Notes: a model not told the origin generated them from the sequence alone. Numbered from the stretch's first letter, positions 16,292 to 26,947 are shown. The stretch: 64,000 bases of DNA from Burkholderiales bacterium Ga0077544 (GCA_001464355.1 LNEU01000033.1:62001-126000), one strand, 5' to 3'. Numbers and translations: made by a program.

Positions 16292-18931
16292 TTAACTCAA
16301 TGCGTGCAATGCATGCACGTCATCTTTAGCTGTCGCCGATAGTGATGACGGCAGCAATCTCGCCAGCCATTCCGAGTGCGCATGACCTGACGTCCATACG
16401 GCCAGGTGCAGTTGCGACAGATGCAAGGGATCGCTCAACAAGATATTTTTCTGTGTATCAGACAACGTAGACGGCCCATCCAGCAAAGCAGCCCGCACCA
16501 GATTCGCACTGATCTTTTGCGCCGCAGATGAGCGTCGCAAATGCAATTTGCCACTTGCGCACACCACGCCATTGAAATTCGGCTCGACCACCGCCGCGAT
16601 AAAATCCGGTTGCGGCGGCGTCGCCTTCACATGCGCAACGGTTGCCAATAATTCGACCGGCGGTTCGGCCTCTTCCGGAATCAGGAACAGCTTCTTCTTG
16701 CGGAAGCGCAAGCCGTTAGACACCTTGCTCGAATAAATCGAGATTGGAATCGCCAGCGCCAGCGAACCGACGATGGGCAGCAACCACGGCAGGAAAGTCG
16801 GATTCAACCAGAATACGGCAGCGCCCCACGCCAAACCCAGCAAGGTATGCAAGCCGTGATGACGAAAGGCTTCGCGCGGACTGGTTTCTGTATCTTCACG
16901 CGGCGGCGACTTCCAGCGCAAGGCCCAACCCATGAACGCCGCAATCACAAAATGCGTGTGGAACAACATGCGTACTGGTGCCAGCAACATCGAGAAAAAC
17001 ATTTCTATCAATACGCTGAACAGCAAACGCATCTGACCGCCAAACTGTTTCGCACCTTGCATGCAAATCAGCAGCGCGCTCAGTATTTTTGGCAGGAACA
17101 GCAAGGTCGCAGTCGCGCTGAACAAGGCCAGCGCTTTTTCCGGATGCCATTGCGGCCAGTTCGGGAACAACTGCCACGGCTCGGTAAAGTAAGTCGGCTC
17201 GGTCAATGTGTGTTGCGCCAGCAAGCCGGTGGAAAGTATCAGGAATAAAAACCACAAAGGTGCAGACAGATAGGCCATCACGCCGGTCACGAAAACCGCG
17301 CGATGTACCGAATGCATGCCGCGCGACAGAAACAGGCGGAAGTTCATCAGATTGCCCTGACACCAGCGGCGGTCGCGTTTCAATTCATCCAGCAGATTCG
17401 GCGGCATCTCTTCATAACTGCCATCCAGATCGTAGGCGATCCAGACCTTCCAGCCGGCACGGCGCATCAACGCCGCCTCGATAAAATCGTGTGACAGAAT
17501 TTCGCCGGCGAAAGGACCTTTGCCCGGCAGCAGCGACAAGGCGCAATGTTCGATAAAAGGTTTGACGCGGATAATCGCGTTATGCCCCCAGTAATGCGAT
17601 TCGCCTAACTGCCAGTAATGCAGCCCTGCAGTGAACAGCGGACCGTACACACGTGTAGAAAATTGCTGGATGCGCGCATACAAGGTATCGCGGCCGGCGG
17701 CACGCGGCGCGGTCTGGATAATACCGGCATCCGGATTGGCTTCCATCGATTGCACCAGCTTGCTCAGGCAATCGCCGCTCATCACACTATCGGCATCGAG
17801 CACGATCATGTAGCGATAATTATTCCCCCAGCGTCGGCAAAAATCATCGATGTTGCCGCTCTTGCGCCGTGTGCGACGTTGACGCCGACGATAAAAGATC
17901 CGCCCGAAACCATCGACCGCTTTGCACAGCGCCGCCCACGCTGCCACTTCTGCGGCGCAGGTATCGCTGTTGCCGCTATCGCTCAAGACGAAGAAATCGA
18001 AATGGTCGAGTTGGCCGGTCTTTTGCACCGATTCGTAAGTCGCCCGCAAACCGGCAAACACACGTGTCACATCTTCATTACAGATGGGCATCACGATCGC
18101 AGTCCGAGCACCTGCGTCTATCGCCCCCTTGGCGATTGCCGTTTGGGAAATCAGGAAAGGGTCCTTGCCACGCGCCAGCAAAAGAAAGCCCGTCATCGCC
18201 GTCCAGAAACCGGCAGACACCCAGCAAAACAGCAGCGCAAACAATGCCAGCAGCGCGATTTCCAGCGGCTCCTTGCCTTGATACGGCAATACGCGACTCA
18301 TGTAATACGTTGCCAATGCCGTTTGGCCCAGCATCAGGAATAACAGGATCAAACGCCGGACGCCGCCGTTGGCTTGGCGCCCTGTGGTCGGTGCACGTTC
18401 GCTTGTCGCAGCGTCCGGCATTGTGTCGTGATGCGCGGTGCTTGCGTTCACTGCTGCATTTTCCACATCCGCATTTTCTGCATGTGCCACTGCATTCACA
18501 GCCTTCACGTCTGCAGCATCGGCCTCGCCAACTTGCACACGACCGAACACACGCTGCAACCAGCGCGTCAGCGGATTCAGCGCGCCCCACGGATGCGGCA
18601 CCATGGACGCGCGATTCAGCGGTGGTGCCACGCATAATTGAGCAGACTCACTGGGTACGACAGCGTTTGCAGCGCGTGTCGGTTCATCGCACCCACACAC
18701 GGCGGCACGGCCGAGCGCAAGCTGGGTGCGAGCGATCACCGATCCAAAAGCCGGATTGTCACTATCGGCATTTTTCTGCGCGAGGATGTGATGCAGGCGC
18801 GTCATCGCATCGCGTGCAGACAAGGTCGGCGTTTCGGCCAGTTGCGCTTCTATACCGTCGCGCACTGCGGGCGGCAGGCCTAGCCGATCAAGATAGTGTC
18901 GGCACGGCAGCGGAATAACGGGCGCGTCCAT
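16292..18931 (-). CDS. opgH: Osmoregulated periplasmic glucan glucosyltransferase
   Basis: OpgH (MdoH) of 879 residues, the inner-membrane enzyme that makes the linear beta-1,2-glucan backbone of osmoregulated periplasmic glucans from UDP-glucose. Residues 1-180 form a variable cytoplasmic N-terminus. GT2 motifs follow the first helices: [15 protein letters not shown], the DADSVMSGD metal-binding aspartates, and the acceptor/processivity motif [15 protein letters not shown]. Several more helices follow ([18 protein letters not shown] and others). Length and layout fit the family. Its start overlaps the opgG stop by one base (TGATG), so the two are translationally coupled. Confidence 0.95.
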   Translation of the reverse strand: MDAPVIPLPCRHYLDRLGLPPAVRDGIEAQLAETPTLSARDAMTRLHHILAQKNADSDNPAFGSVIARTQLALGRAAVCGCDEPTRAANAVVPSESAQLCVAPPLNRASMVPHPWGALNPLTRWLQRVFGRVQVGEADAADVKAVNAVAHAENADVENAAVNASTAHHDTMPDAATSERAPTTGRQANGGVRRLILLFLMLGQTALATYYMSRVLPYQGKEPLEIALLALFALLFCWVSAGFWTAMTGFLLLARGKDPFLISQTAIAKGAIDAGARTAIVMPICNEDVTRVFAGLRATYESVQKTGQLDHFDFFVLSDSGNSDTCAAEVAAWAALCKAVDGFGRIFYRRRQRRTRRKSGNIDDFCRRWGNNYRYMIVLDADSVMSGDCLSKLVQSMEANPDAGIIQTAPRAAGRDTLYARIQQFSTRVYGPLFTAGLHYWQLGESHYWGHNAIIRVKPFIEHCALSLLPGKGPFAGEILSHDFIEAALMRRAGWKVWIAYDLDGSYEEMPPNLLDELKRDRRWCQGNLMNFRLFLSRGMHSVHRAVFVTGVMAYLSAPLWFLFLILSTGLLAQHTLTEPTYFTEPWQLFPNWPQWHPEKALALFSATATLLFLPKILSALLICMQGAKQFGGQMRLLFSVLIEMFFSMLLAPVRMLFHTHFVIAAFMGWALRWKSPPREDTETSPREAFRHHGLHTLLGLAWGAAVFWLNPTFLPWLLPIVGSLALAIPISIYSSKVSNGLRFRKKKLFLIPEEAEPPVELLATVAHVKATPPQPDFIAAVVEPNFNGVVCASGKLHLRRSSAAQKISANLVRAALLDGPSTLSDTQKNILLSDPLHLSQLHLAVWTSGHAHSEWLARLLPSSLSATAKDDVHALHALS

Positions 18932-20475
18932 CAGTCAGCCGGCAGTATGTAACTCCACGTTTCCGATAGAGTTGTGTTGACGGTTTGCAGGAAACCGCGC
19001 ATTTCCACCGGCTTCTTGTCATCGACACGCTTGATGCGCAGCGCGGCGCGATAGCCGCCCGTGGCTTCATTGCGCACCACATGCGACTCCAGAATCTCGC
19101 CATTGCCATCGGCCGATACGCGCATGTTTATCTTGGCTTCCTTCGCCAATTTCTTGAAGATAGGTCCTTCGAAATCGACAAACAAGGCAATGCTGTCATC
19201 CGGCTTGCGCAAGTAGCCGTGGCCGCGTCGTGTCTGCGCCACCCACGACAAAGGCGGCAATTTCTGTTCGCCCTTATGCCACGATAAACGGTAGTCGAAA
19301 TTGAGTGGCATGCCCGGCTTGGGCAATTGATCCGGCACCCAGTAAGACACGATATTGTCGTTCAACTCATCCGGTGTCGGTATCTGCACCAGTTCGACGC
19401 GGCCCGATCCCCATTTTCCCATTGGTTCCACCCAGGCACTCGGGCGCGCTTCGTAACGCGCTTCCAGATCTTCGTAATTGCCCTGCTTTTGATCGCGCTG
19501 CATCAAGCCGAAACCGGATGGATTGCTGAGCGCATACGAAGTCACCAGCAAACGCTTGGGATTCACCAGCGGCCGCCAGATCCACTCGCCGGTGCCGGAT
19601 TGTATCGACAGGCCATCCGAGTCATGCACCTCAGGACGGTAATCTTCGGTTTCTGCGCGCTGGTTTTCGCCAAAGAAATACATACTGGTCAGCGGTGCGA
19701 TGCCGAGCTTGCTCACGTTCTCGCGCAGATACAACTGCGACTTCACTTCGGTAATGGTTTGCTCGCCCGGCTTGACGACAAAGCGATAAGCACCCGACAC
19801 ACGGCGCGAATCCAGCAACGCATAAATCGTCAGCTGCTTGCTATTTGCGCTTGGCCGCTCAACCCAGAATTCCACAAAACGCGGAAATTCCTCACCCGAG
19901 TTCAAAGCGGTATCGACCGCCAGCCCGCGCGCCGACAAGCCGTAAATCTGTTCCTTGGCAACGGCGCGCAAATAACTGGCGCCCAGAAACACCACGACCT
20001 CGTCCTTGTACGATGCCTTGTTGATCGGGTAATGCACGCGGAAACCGGCAAAGCCGGCCTGCTTCAAATCCTGCGGGCTTAATTTATTTTTGCCGTAGTC
20101 GAAATTACGCGCATCGAAAGGAATCGGCCGTGCGCGGTTGCTGGCGATCTCGTTAATCTTGACCGCGCTGGCGAACTGGCGACCCTGATGGAAGAAGGTC
20201 AGTTCGAACGGCAGTTTGGAGGTGCGCCAGTAAGCGTTGTCGCGTTTATAGCGGATGTCGCGGTATTGGTCGTAGTTCAGATTCTCCAGGCCTTTGGAGA
20301 TGTTTTTTTTCGGTTCCTTGTATGAGGTCGCCGCCAGTTGCTTCGCCTTGATGGCGACATCGTTGAAATCAAATGCCAGCGCCGGAACGCTAAACACAAA
20401 AGAAAGAGCCAGCACCACACTACCTGCCTGACCCCGTCGGGCAGTAACGCCATCAGTAAAAAAATTCCGCAACAT
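18931..20475 (-). CDS. opgG: Periplasmic glucan biosynthesis protein OpgG
   Basis: OpgG (MdoG) of 514 residues, the periplasmic partner of OpgH needed for glucan branching or release. A signal peptide ends at VPALA before [14 protein letters not shown], the family's typical mature start. Other stretches are [44 protein letters not shown] and [24 protein letters not shown]. The ATG at 20475 gives a normal signal peptide; an in-frame start ten codons upstream would put extra polar residues before it. It is the first gene of the opgGH operon. Confidence 0.95.
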   Translation of the reverse strand: MLRNFFTDGVTARRGQAGSVVLALSFVFSVPALAFDFNDVAIKAKQLAATSYKEPKKNISKGLENLNYDQYRDIRYKRDNAYWRTSKLPFELTFFHQGRQFASAVKINEIASNRARPIPFDARNFDYGKNKLSPQDLKQAGFAGFRVHYPINKASYKDEVVVFLGASYLRAVAKEQIYGLSARGLAVDTALNSGEEFPRFVEFWVERPSANSKQLTIYALLDSRRVSGAYRFVVKPGEQTITEVKSQLYLRENVSKLGIAPLTSMYFFGENQRAETEDYRPEVHDSDGLSIQSGTGEWIWRPLVNPKRLLVTSYALSNPSGFGLMQRDQKQGNYEDLEARYEARPSAWVEPMGKWGSGRVELVQIPTPDELNDNIVSYWVPDQLPKPGMPLNFDYRLSWHKGEQKLPPLSWVAQTRRGHGYLRKPDDSIALFVDFEGPIFKKLAKEAKINMRVSADGNGEILESHVVRNEATGGYRAALRIKRVDDKKPVEMRGFLQTVNTTLSETWSYILPAD

Positions 20476-20901
20476 GTTTTCCAACTTATACCAACCTATC
20501 AGCAAAAAATATCAAGCCGCCTCGCCGGGCGGCAAACAATCTCTGAAACATGACCGGGACGACGGTACCATCTGAGACAAAAAATGTTTTTTGGCAGAAC
20601 AGCGCCATCCGGTGTGCCTTCAATTTTCGGCGTCTTTTTGTCCTGGATGCGCCTGTCGATTAAATCGGATTGCATACAATCAATAAAGTTCCGCTATCAG
20701 GCGGCTTCGCGTTTTTCAGCAATCTTTCCTGAATGCACATTGCATGCCAATAATGCGGGATTCCGTACCGAGCGTTTCATCCGGCAACAGCATACTGCCA
20801 GTCAACCCCGATCATGGTTACCGATCTTGCTGGCCGATTGCGCGCTCATCCAGCGCGCACATCGACATCAAATCAGCACCACCGACGCACAAGGAGCTTG
20901 C
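20476..20901. other. Divergent intergenic region
   Basis: The 426 bp between opgG and the divergent phosphatase gene carry no convincing gene, although one frame stays open into the phosphatase. They should hold both promoters. A GCCGCCTCGCCGGGCGGC hairpin-like stretch lies at about 20517-20534. Confidence 0.5.
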
Positions 20902-21684
20902 ATGGCAAACACAAAATGGCCAGACCAGATATGGCTGGTCCGTCACGGTCAAAGTGCGGGCAATGTCGCACGCGAACTGGCTGAAACTGGCGGACTGGAA
21001 CTGATAGACATCGCCGAGCGCGACATTGATGTACCGCTTTCCGATCTGGGCCGCCAACAGGCGCAGACGCTAGCGCACTGGTTCGGCAATTTGCCAGCTA
21101 CGCAAAGGCCGACAGTGGTGCTGTCCTCGCCCTATTTGCGCGCATGGCACACCGCGCAAATCATTACCGACAATCTTGGCCCGACGATAGACAAGCCCGG
21201 CCATTTCCACACCTTCATCAGCGATGAACGGCTGCGCGAAAAGGAATTCGGCATCCTCGACCGTCTGACCATACTCGGCATTGCGCAAAAACACCCAGAC
21301 TTGTACGACCAGCGCCAGCATGTAGGCAAATTTTATTTCCGCCCACCCGGTGGCGAAAGCTGGTGCGATGTCATCCTGCGCCTGCGCAATGTACTCGATA
21401 CGATCACGCGCGAATATCCGGGCGAGCGCGTGCTCATCATCGGCCATCAAGTCATCGTCAATTGTTTCCGCTACCTGCTGGAACACATGACCGAAGAAGA
21501 AATCCTCAGCGCCGATCGCGCCGGCGACGTACCCAACTGTTCCGTCACGTCCTATCAATTCAATCCCGCCATCGGCAAGTTCGGCCAGCTCGAACTGCAA
21601 CTCGTCAATTTCGTTGCGCCGCTGCTCGAAGCCGGCACGGCCGTGACCGCCGCACCCGACATGTCGGGTGCACCCAAGCCATAA
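20902..21684 (+). CDS. Histidine phosphatase (phosphoglycerate mutase-like) family protein
   Basis: Protein of 260 residues with the RHG active-site motif at its start (IWLVRHGQSAGNVAREL, phospho-accepting histidine) and the second histidine in VLIIGHQVIVNCFRYLLE. VLSSPYLRAWHTAQII and RLREKEFGILD give the other conserved arginine and glutamate. Members remove phosphate from sugars, nucleotides or proteins; substrate unknown. AAGGAGC five bases before the ATG at 20902 decides the start, although the frame is open upstream. The next gene begins 7 bp after its stop, so the two are one operon. Confidence 0.88.
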   Translation: MANTKWPDQIWLVRHGQSAGNVARELAETGGLELIDIAERDIDVPLSDLGRQQAQTLAHWFGNLPATQRPTVVLSSPYLRAWHTAQIITDNLGPTIDKPGHFHTFISDERLREKEFGILDRLTILGIAQKHPDLYDQRQHVGKFYFRPPGGESWCDVILRLRNVLDTITREYPGERVLIIGHQVIVNCFRYLLEHMTEEEILSADRAGDVPNCSVTSYQFNPAIGKFGQLELQLVNFVAPLLEAGTAVTAAPDMSGAPKP

Positions 21685-21691
21685 GGCCATG

Positions 21692-22735
21692 ATGAAAACG
21701 AATATGGAATCGCGGCCAAACCAGCAACAAGCTCAACCGCAAAATCAACCGCAAGCTCGGCAAAGCGATGCAGCGTCCGAACGCAGTAGCGCACGCGTGC
21801 AAAAATTGGACAAGGAATTGCTTCTGAACTGGCCGCTGCCCATGCCCTCAGGCGATGGCGACAAGGAAGATCGCGGCCACGTACTCGTCATTGGTGGTTC
21901 GCGTGAAATGCCGGGTGCCGTCATCCTCGCCGCCACCGCGGCCTTGCGTGCCGGTGCGGGCAAACTGACGGTCGCCACCGGCGCCAGCGTGGCGCAACTG
22001 GTCGCCTCCGCATTGCCGGAGTCGCGCGTCATCGGCCTGCCCGAAACCGCCGAGGGCGGCATCGAACTGGCCTCCGCCGATTTGCTGGATCAATTGATAG
22101 GCAAGGTAGATGCCGTGTTAATCGGTCCCGGCATGCAGGACGAACCGGCGATCTGCGCCTTCGTGCAGGCGCTGCTGCCAAAATTCTCCGACACCAGGAT
22201 CGTGCTGGATGCGTGCGCGATGGGCGTCGTGCGCAATATGCAGAGCGCGCAACCTGATCCAGCCGCCAGCCCCGGCCATGACGCCGGCAGTCGCCATGCC
22301 GCGCAGGTACGACTGGCCAATCTGGTCCTCACCCCACATGCCGGCGAAATGGCGCACCTTACCGGCGATGACAAAGACAGCATACAAGCCGACCCGCTAG
22401 CTGCGGTGTGCGCCGCTGCCATCAAATGGAATGCCGTCGTTGCATTGAAAGGTGCAGCCACCTTCATCACGTCGCCAGCCGGCGATGTATGGCAACACGA
22501 AGGCGGCAATATCGGCCTCGCGATTTCCGGCTCGGGCGACACGCTGGCCGGCATCATCGCCGGCCTCGCCGCACGCGGCGCGAGTTTGGAGCAAGCAACT
22601 GCTTGGGGCGTAGCGCTGCATGCGCAAGCAGGAGAGCAACTGGCACAACGCATAGGTTCGCTCGGTTATCTGGCGCGGGATATTGCGGGTGAAGTGCCGG
22701 GATTGCTGGATAGGTTTGGACGGCAGGCGATTTGA
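21692..22735 (+). CDS. nnrD: ADP/ATP-dependent NAD(P)H-hydrate dehydratase
   Basis: Protein of 347 residues with the ribokinase-like YjeF C-terminal domain that repairs hydrated NAD(P)H (the S form) using a nucleotide phosphate. Motifs are GHVLVIGGSREMPGAVILAA, VDAVLIGPGM, LTPHAGEMAHLTG and the catalytic GNIGLAISGSGDTLAGIIAG. The partner epimerase domain (YjeF N) is not fused here and not nearby. The first 45 residues are Gln/Pro-rich and probably disordered. Overlapping ATGs at 21689 and 21692 follow AAGG; 21692 has the better spacing, with 21704 also possible. A terminator follows. Confidence 0.9.
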   Translation: MKTNMESRPNQQQAQPQNQPQARQSDAASERSSARVQKLDKELLLNWPLPMPSGDGDKEDRGHVLVIGGSREMPGAVILAATAALRAGAGKLTVATGASVAQLVASALPESRVIGLPETAEGGIELASADLLDQLIGKVDAVLIGPGMQDEPAICAFVQALLPKFSDTRIVLDACAMGVVRNMQSAQPDPAASPGHDAGSRHAAQVRLANLVLTPHAGEMAHLTGDDKDSIQADPLAAVCAAAIKWNAVVALKGAATFITSPAGDVWQHEGGNIGLAISGSGDTLAGIIAGLAARGASLEQATAWGVALHAQAGEQLAQRIGSLGYLARDIAGEVPGLLDRFGRQAI

Positions 22736-22781
22736 AAGCAAGATAGAACGACGCAGCTTGGCTAGTTAAAATTTCCTCAAT

Positions 22782-22813
22782 AAAAATCCGATCAGGGTCT
22801 GGTCGGATTTTTT
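22782..22813 (+). terminator. Rho-independent terminator after nnrD
   Basis: AAAAATCCGATCAG pairs with CTGGTCGGATTTTT (one G-T pair) around a GGT loop and ends in a T run. It isolates nnrD from the OLD nuclease gene. Confidence 0.88.
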
Positions 22814-22947
22814 ATTTCAAAATTTAACATTTACAAGCCAATACGTCACGATCATGGGATTGGCAAAGCACATTTAATACCCCATTCTCTGAACTGCTTA
22901 ATACAGTGTGCATTAGCCTTCGATAACAAATTCAATCAGGGAGCTCC

Positions 22948-24780
22948 ATGAAACTAAAATCGGTATCAATAAAAAACTTTCGATGCTATTCAGAAGAAAT
23001 CCACGTAGAACTTGAAAAGCTAACGACTTTTATTGGCAGAAACGACATAGGAAAATCTTCTGTATTAGAAGCCCTAGAAATATTTTTCAACAATGACACT
23101 GTTGTGATTGAGTCAGGTGATGCAAATATTTATAGCGACCAGACTAAAGTAGAAATCACTTGTGAATTTGACGACCTTCCAGCCTCACTAAGCTTAGACG
23201 CTGGAGCCGAAACTTCCCTTTCAGACGAATATCTTTTGAATGCAAAGGGGACCCTAACAATCCGAAAAGTTTTCGACTGCGGCAACAAGAAACCTTCTGT
23301 TGAGGTGTTTGTTATTGCGAATCATCCGACGGCACCAGAGGTTCATAATTTGTTAGAACTCAAAGAAAAAGATTTACAAGCACTTGTAAAACAAAGAAGT
23401 TTGGACGTTGGATTGAAAGGGAATCCACGTATGCGTAAAGCAATCTGGTCATCAGTGCCAGATCTTTTGCTTAGTGAAATAGCGATTCCAGCAAGTAAGG
23501 CAAAAGAGGATGGCAAACGGATCTGGGAGCAAATCGAAAGTCATCTTCCAATTTTTGCCTTATTCCAAAGTGATAGAAGTAGCCGAGACTCAGATGACGA
23601 AGTACAAAATCCTATGAAGGCGGCAGTTGCTGTCGCAATTTCTGAGGTCCAAGACGACATTCTTCGAATTCAAAAACGGGTCCAAGAAAAGGCCGAGGAA
23701 ATTGCTAAAAGCACCCATGAAGCGTTAAAGAAAATCGATCCAAATCTAGCGAGCCAATTGACACCAGAATTTACTCCTCCCATTCCTTCAAAATGGATTA
23801 GTTTATTTTCTGTTGGCTTGAACACTGATTCGGGAATTCCGCTTAACAAAAGAGGGAGTGGCGTACGGCGGCTTGTATTAGTTAGTTTTTTTAAAGCTGA
23901 AGCAGAACGCCGCCTTAAAATTAGCAACAAACGTAGCATTATTTACGCAATCGAAGAACCAGAAACAGCTCAACACCCGAATAACCAGAGAATTTTGATT
24001 GAATCTTTTAAATCATTATCTAGTGAGCCAGGTTGCCAAGTATTACTTACAACGCATAGCCCGGGATTTGCCTCCGAGCTTCCCGTACAAAGCATTCGAT
24101 ACGTCAATCGAAACGACGAAACTAAGAAACCTGCAATTGATTCTGGCATCGACGTATTTGGCGCTGTAGCCGATGCTCTTGGCATCACCCCAGATAGTCG
24201 AGTAAAGGTTCTGCTTTGCGTTGAAGGACCTACAGACGTAACAATTTTTAAATGCCTTAGCAAGGTTATGCATGCCAATGACCCAACTTTACCTAATCTA
24301 TCCACCGACGAACGAATTGCCTTTGTCGTTTTGGGCGGAGGAAATTTAAAACATTGGGTCGATGAAAAGTATTTGCAGGCGTTGCGTCGGCCTGAAATTC
24401 ATATATATGATCGAGATGTTGCATCATATGCAGACGCAGTAGCTAAAGTAAATGCAAGAACTGACGGATCATGGGCGACTCAAACGAACAAACACGAAAT
24501 CGAAAGCTACCTTCATTCCGACGCTATACGAGAAGCGTTTGGAGTCGAAATGCAAGTAACTGATCATCCAGTTGATGGGAAAGCCGTACCAAAAATATTC
24601 GCCGAAGCCTTTTCTATTGCTCAAGGTTTTGATGGAGTCATGAAAGATGGCAACGCTAAAATGAGATTAGCAGAAAAGGCCTTCCCATTGATGACGACAG
24701 AACGTATCAACGAAAGAGATCCTGAAGGTGAAATACGAGGATGGTTACGTCGGATTGCTACTTTAATAGCTACTCCATAA
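22948..24780 (+). CDS. OLD-family ATP-dependent nuclease (AAA ATPase + TOPRIM)
   Basis: Protein of 610 residues. The N-terminal ABC/SMC-type ATPase has Walker A at 30-38 (GRNDIGKSS), a signature-like stretch at 302-308 (RGSGVRR), Walker B at 331-339 (IIYAIEEPE) and an H-loop His370 (LLTTHSPGF). A TOPRIM nuclease domain begins near 420: Glu426 in LLCVEGPTD, the acidic pair Asp488/Asp490 in IHIYDRD, and KHEIESYL at 515-522. This is the layout of OLD nucleases, several of which are anti-phage. No UvrD-like helicase gene follows, so it is a solitary (class 1-like) OLD, not a Gabija pair. Its sequence is clearly AT-richer than both neighbours, suggesting acquisition by transfer. GGGAG lies before the ATG. 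Confidence 0.88.
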   Translation: MKLKSVSIKNFRCYSEEIHVELEKLTTFIGRNDIGKSSVLEALEIFFNNDTVVIESGDANIYSDQTKVEITCEFDDLPASLSLDAGAETSLSDEYLLNAKGTLTIRKVFDCGNKKPSVEVFVIANHPTAPEVHNLLELKEKDLQALVKQRSLDVGLKGNPRMRKAIWSSVPDLLLSEIAIPASKAKEDGKRIWEQIESHLPIFALFQSDRSSRDSDDEVQNPMKAAVAVAISEVQDDILRIQKRVQEKAEEIAKSTHEALKKIDPNLASQLTPEFTPPIPSKWISLFSVGLNTDSGIPLNKRGSGVRRLVLVSFFKAEAERRLKISNKRSIIYAIEEPETAQHPNNQRILIESFKSLSSEPGCQVLLTTHSPGFASELPVQSIRYVNRNDETKKPAIDSGIDVFGAVADALGITPDSRVKVLLCVEGPTDVTIFKCLSKVMHANDPTLPNLSTDERIAFVVLGGGNLKHWVDEKYLQALRRPEIHIYDRDVASYADAVAKVNARTDGSWATQTNKHEIESYLHSDAIREAFGVEMQVTDHPVDGKAVPKIFAEAFSIAQGFDGVMKDGNAKMRLAEKAFPLMTTERINERDPEGEIRGWLRRIATLIATP

Positions 24781-24841
24781 AACCGCAGAAGTATTGAAGC
24801 CCTGTTCTAAATAGACGGAATTGGGCTTCTCTTCGCTACCC

Positions 24842-25168
24842 TCAAGCCTGCCAAACCCCATACCCCGCTTCACGCAAACCTATCCCGAGTTCCACTTCCA
24901 TCTCGCACGCCGCCTGATACGGCATAGGGTTATAGACCGCATATAACTCCGGCAGCAAACGCAGGCCGAATTTCTCCACGTATTTATTGCTCTGAATACC
25001 AGCCTTGTGTTTGTCGAAGCGCAGGTCAGGATCGAGGCCGGTCATGCCTACATACACGCAAGGCTTGCCGGGAATGTAGTCGGGATTGCCTTTCTTGAAG
25101 CGCGGCTCGTACATGACGTCGGGCGACAGTTCGACGACATAGACGTGATGATGGTGGCGGCGCGACAT
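24842..25168 (-). CDS. GIY-YIG-like nuclease-family protein
   Basis: Protein of 108 residues. VYVVELS (residues 9-15) and CVYVGMTGLDPDLRFDKHKAG (about 37-57) resemble the GIY and YIG strands with the conserved arginine and a following His; the C-terminal ACEMEVELGIGLREAGYGVW supplies a glutamate where the family has its metal ligand. The canonical Gly-Ile-Tyr is altered, so nuclease activity is uncertain. Base composition matches the host, unlike the OLD gene beside it, and the two genes converge, so they are probably unrelated. An MSRRHHHH start gives a histidine-rich N-terminus. Confidence 0.65.
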   Translation of the reverse strand: MSRRHHHHVYVVELSPDVMYEPRFKKGNPDYIPGKPCVYVGMTGLDPDLRFDKHKAGIQSNKYVEKFGLRLLPELYAVYNPMPYQAACEMEVELGIGLREAGYGVWQA

Positions 25169-25327
25169 GGATATGGTTGACTGTAGGGTGAACGATGCGG
25201 AAACGAGCGATCAGCATAGCAGGCCTGACTGCGGCGATGCGCATTGAAACATCGGCGCCACTATCGGTACAATCGCCTTAGCTGTCATGCAAGCACACCA
25301 CCCGATACGCAGAAAGCGAGCGTCGTA

Positions 25328-26215
25328 ATGAATCAAGGCCATTTAAGCGAAGCATGGGCGATCACCAGACAAGCGGTGACGGCATGGATCGATGATTTTG
25401 CGCCCAGCATGGGTGCGGCGCTGGCGTATTACACGATCTTTTCGCTGGCACCGATGTTGATCATCGTGATTGCGATTGCCGGCTTCTTCTTTGGCCACCA
25501 TACGGCGCAGGGTGAAATCATCCAGCAGTTGCGCGACCTGGTCGGCGATACCGGCGCGGTCGCAATCGAAGGCTTGTTGAAGTCGGTCAGCGAACCGGGC
25601 AAGGGCATCGTCGCGGCCACGCTCGGCACCTTGACCTTGATGATAGGCGCGACTGCGGTGTTCGGCGAATTGCAAAGTGCGCTGGACCGCATCTGGAAAG
25701 TACCGCCGGAAACCAAGCGCGGCGGCTTGTGGAAAATGGCACGCAAGCGCCTGCTGTCCTTCGGCATGGTCATGGGGCTGGGTTTCATGCTGCTGATTTC
25801 GCTGGTGTTGAGCGCGGCCTTGGCGGCACTCGGCAAATGGTGGGGCAACCTGCTCGGCAACTGGGGCATCGTGCTGCAGGTGTTGAATCTCGCCGTCTCG
25901 TTCGGCGTCATCACGGTGCTGTTTGCGATGATTTACAAGTTCATGCCGCGCGCATCAATACCGTGGCGCGATGTGTGGGTAGGCGCGGCCGTGACGGCGA
26001 TGTTGTTCACGCTGGGGAAATTTCTGATCGGCCTGTATCTGGGCAGCAGCAATATGGCGTCCGGCTTCGGCGCTGCCGGTTCGCTGGTGATTCTATTGGC
26101 GTGGATTTATTATTCGTCACAAATATTTTTGCTGGGCGCAGAATTTACCTGGGTATTTTCGCAAAGACGGCTGGCGCGCATGAATGCCGGCACAGAAGCA
26201 AAGCCGCAGCCATGA
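25328..26215 (+). CDS. YihY/BrkB-family inner-membrane protein
   Basis: Membrane protein of 295 residues. The family signature follows a short cytoplasmic start: DDFAPSMGAALAYYTIFSLAPMLIIVIAI, then ELQSALDRIWKVPP, LTLMIGATAVFGEL, RASIPWRDVWVGAAVTAMLFTLGKFLIGLYLG and AAGSLVILLAWIYYSSQIFLLGAEFTWVF. Six helices are expected. The older name 'ribonuclease BN' for this family is wrong; function is unknown, with BrkB of Bordetella linked to serum resistance. The ATG at 25328 is chosen as the last start before the conserved region. Confidence 0.9.
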   Translation: MNQGHLSEAWAITRQAVTAWIDDFAPSMGAALAYYTIFSLAPMLIIVIAIAGFFFGHHTAQGEIIQQLRDLVGDTGAVAIEGLLKSVSEPGKGIVAATLGTLTLMIGATAVFGELQSALDRIWKVPPETKRGGLWKMARKRLLSFGMVMGLGFMLLISLVLSAALAALGKWWGNLLGNWGIVLQVLNLAVSFGVITVLFAMIYKFMPRASIPWRDVWVGAAVTAMLFTLGKFLIGLYLGSSNMASGFGAAGSLVILLAWIYYSSQIFLLGAEFTWVFSQRRLARMNAGTEAKPQP

Positions 26216-26231
26216 TTTTTTACTGCCGATA

Positions 26232-26260
26232 GGCCTGGCACCTGCAGCAGGAGCCAGGCC
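26232..26260. terminator. Bidirectional hairpin terminator
   Basis: A 13-bp stem with one mismatch (GGCCTGGCACCTG / CAGGAGCCAGGCC, CAG loop) lies between the convergent BrkB and lipoprotein genes. Confidence 0.65.
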
Positions 26261-26269
26261 ATTTACCCA

Positions 26270-26947
26270 TTATTTTTTCGCGGCGATCTTTGCCGGCGCT
26301 AATTTTGTTGCGGCTTGCGTACGATAATCAGTCAAGGCAGCATCAATAATTTCTATCCACGCGCCATCCGTCACGAGCTGACGTCCATCCTCGACATGCA
26401 CACTGACTGTGGTCGGTGCAACACTTCCCGACAAGACAAGGTCGGTGGCAATGTCTGCATTCAGTGTCAGCGCCCAGAAGCCAGGTTTCATCCACGCCCA
26501 GAATTTTTTGATGCGCACATCGACGATCAATACCGATGGATCATCGGTTCCGCCGGTGATCACGCGATAGCCGGCTTGTTCGAAGGATGCGGTCAGGTTG
26601 GCGCGCACTACGCTTTCTACCGTCTGATTTCCTTCGAGCATGACATCGCCCAAGGCCTTGCCAAAGGTGTTTCGCTTGCGCGCGATCGCACGCAACTTGA
26701 GTTCTGCTGTCGCTTTGCTGGCACCTTCAAAGCCTAGCGACGGTGTACTCGGATTGCTGGGTTCCTGTTCAAAAACACGCTCATCCTTCACCGAGCGGAT
26801 CGCAACTACGTACCCATTCGAGGCAACAGCCTGCGTCGTATTTGCGGCAGGAACCGAAATCTTGACTTCACTGCGGCTGGTTGCGCAACCAGCCAGAATG
26901 GCGCACAACATGAGAAAAGATATTTTTATACTTTTATTGAGTAGCAT
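26270..26947 (-). CDS. Putative outer-membrane lipoprotein
   Basis: Protein of 225 residues starting MLLNKSIKISFLMLCAILAGC: a lipoprotein signal peptide with an LAGC lipobox, so the mature protein begins at that cysteine. The mature part contains VVAIRSVKDERVFEQEPSNP, MLEGNQTVESVVRANLTASF and QAGYRVI then VLIVDVRIKKFWAWM. The arrangement of a 'late-gene' style extension (Ser-rich N-terminus, then an amphipathic TV-LT repeat) is reminiscent of the YajG lipoprotein family, but similarity is weak. Function unknown. The ATG at 26947 is chosen because it places the signal peptide at the very N-terminus; upstream starts would not. Confidence 0.65.
   Translation of the reverse strand: MLLNKSIKISFLMLCAILAGCATSRSEVKISVPAANTTQAVASNGYVVAIRSVKDERVFEQEPSNPSTPSLGFEGASKATAELKLRAIARKRNTFGKALGDVMLEGNQTVESVVRANLTASFEQAGYRVITGGTDDPSVLIVDVRIKKFWAWMKPGFWALTLNADIATDLVLSGSVAPTTVSVHVEDGRQLVTDGAWIEIIDAALTDYRTQAATKLAPAKIAAKK

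Noticed and set aside
17618-18918. Long plus-strand frames opposite opgH
   Set aside because: Antisense shadows of a well-supported GC-rich gene with His/Arg-rich, non-protein-like translations.
22948-24780. Gabija (GajA) system
   Set aside because: No UvrD-like helicase gene (GajB) lies on either side.
22948-25168. OLD nuclease plus GIY-YIG protein as a two-gene defence system
   Set aside because: The genes converge rather than share a strand, and the GIY-YIG-like gene has host-like composition while the OLD gene does not.
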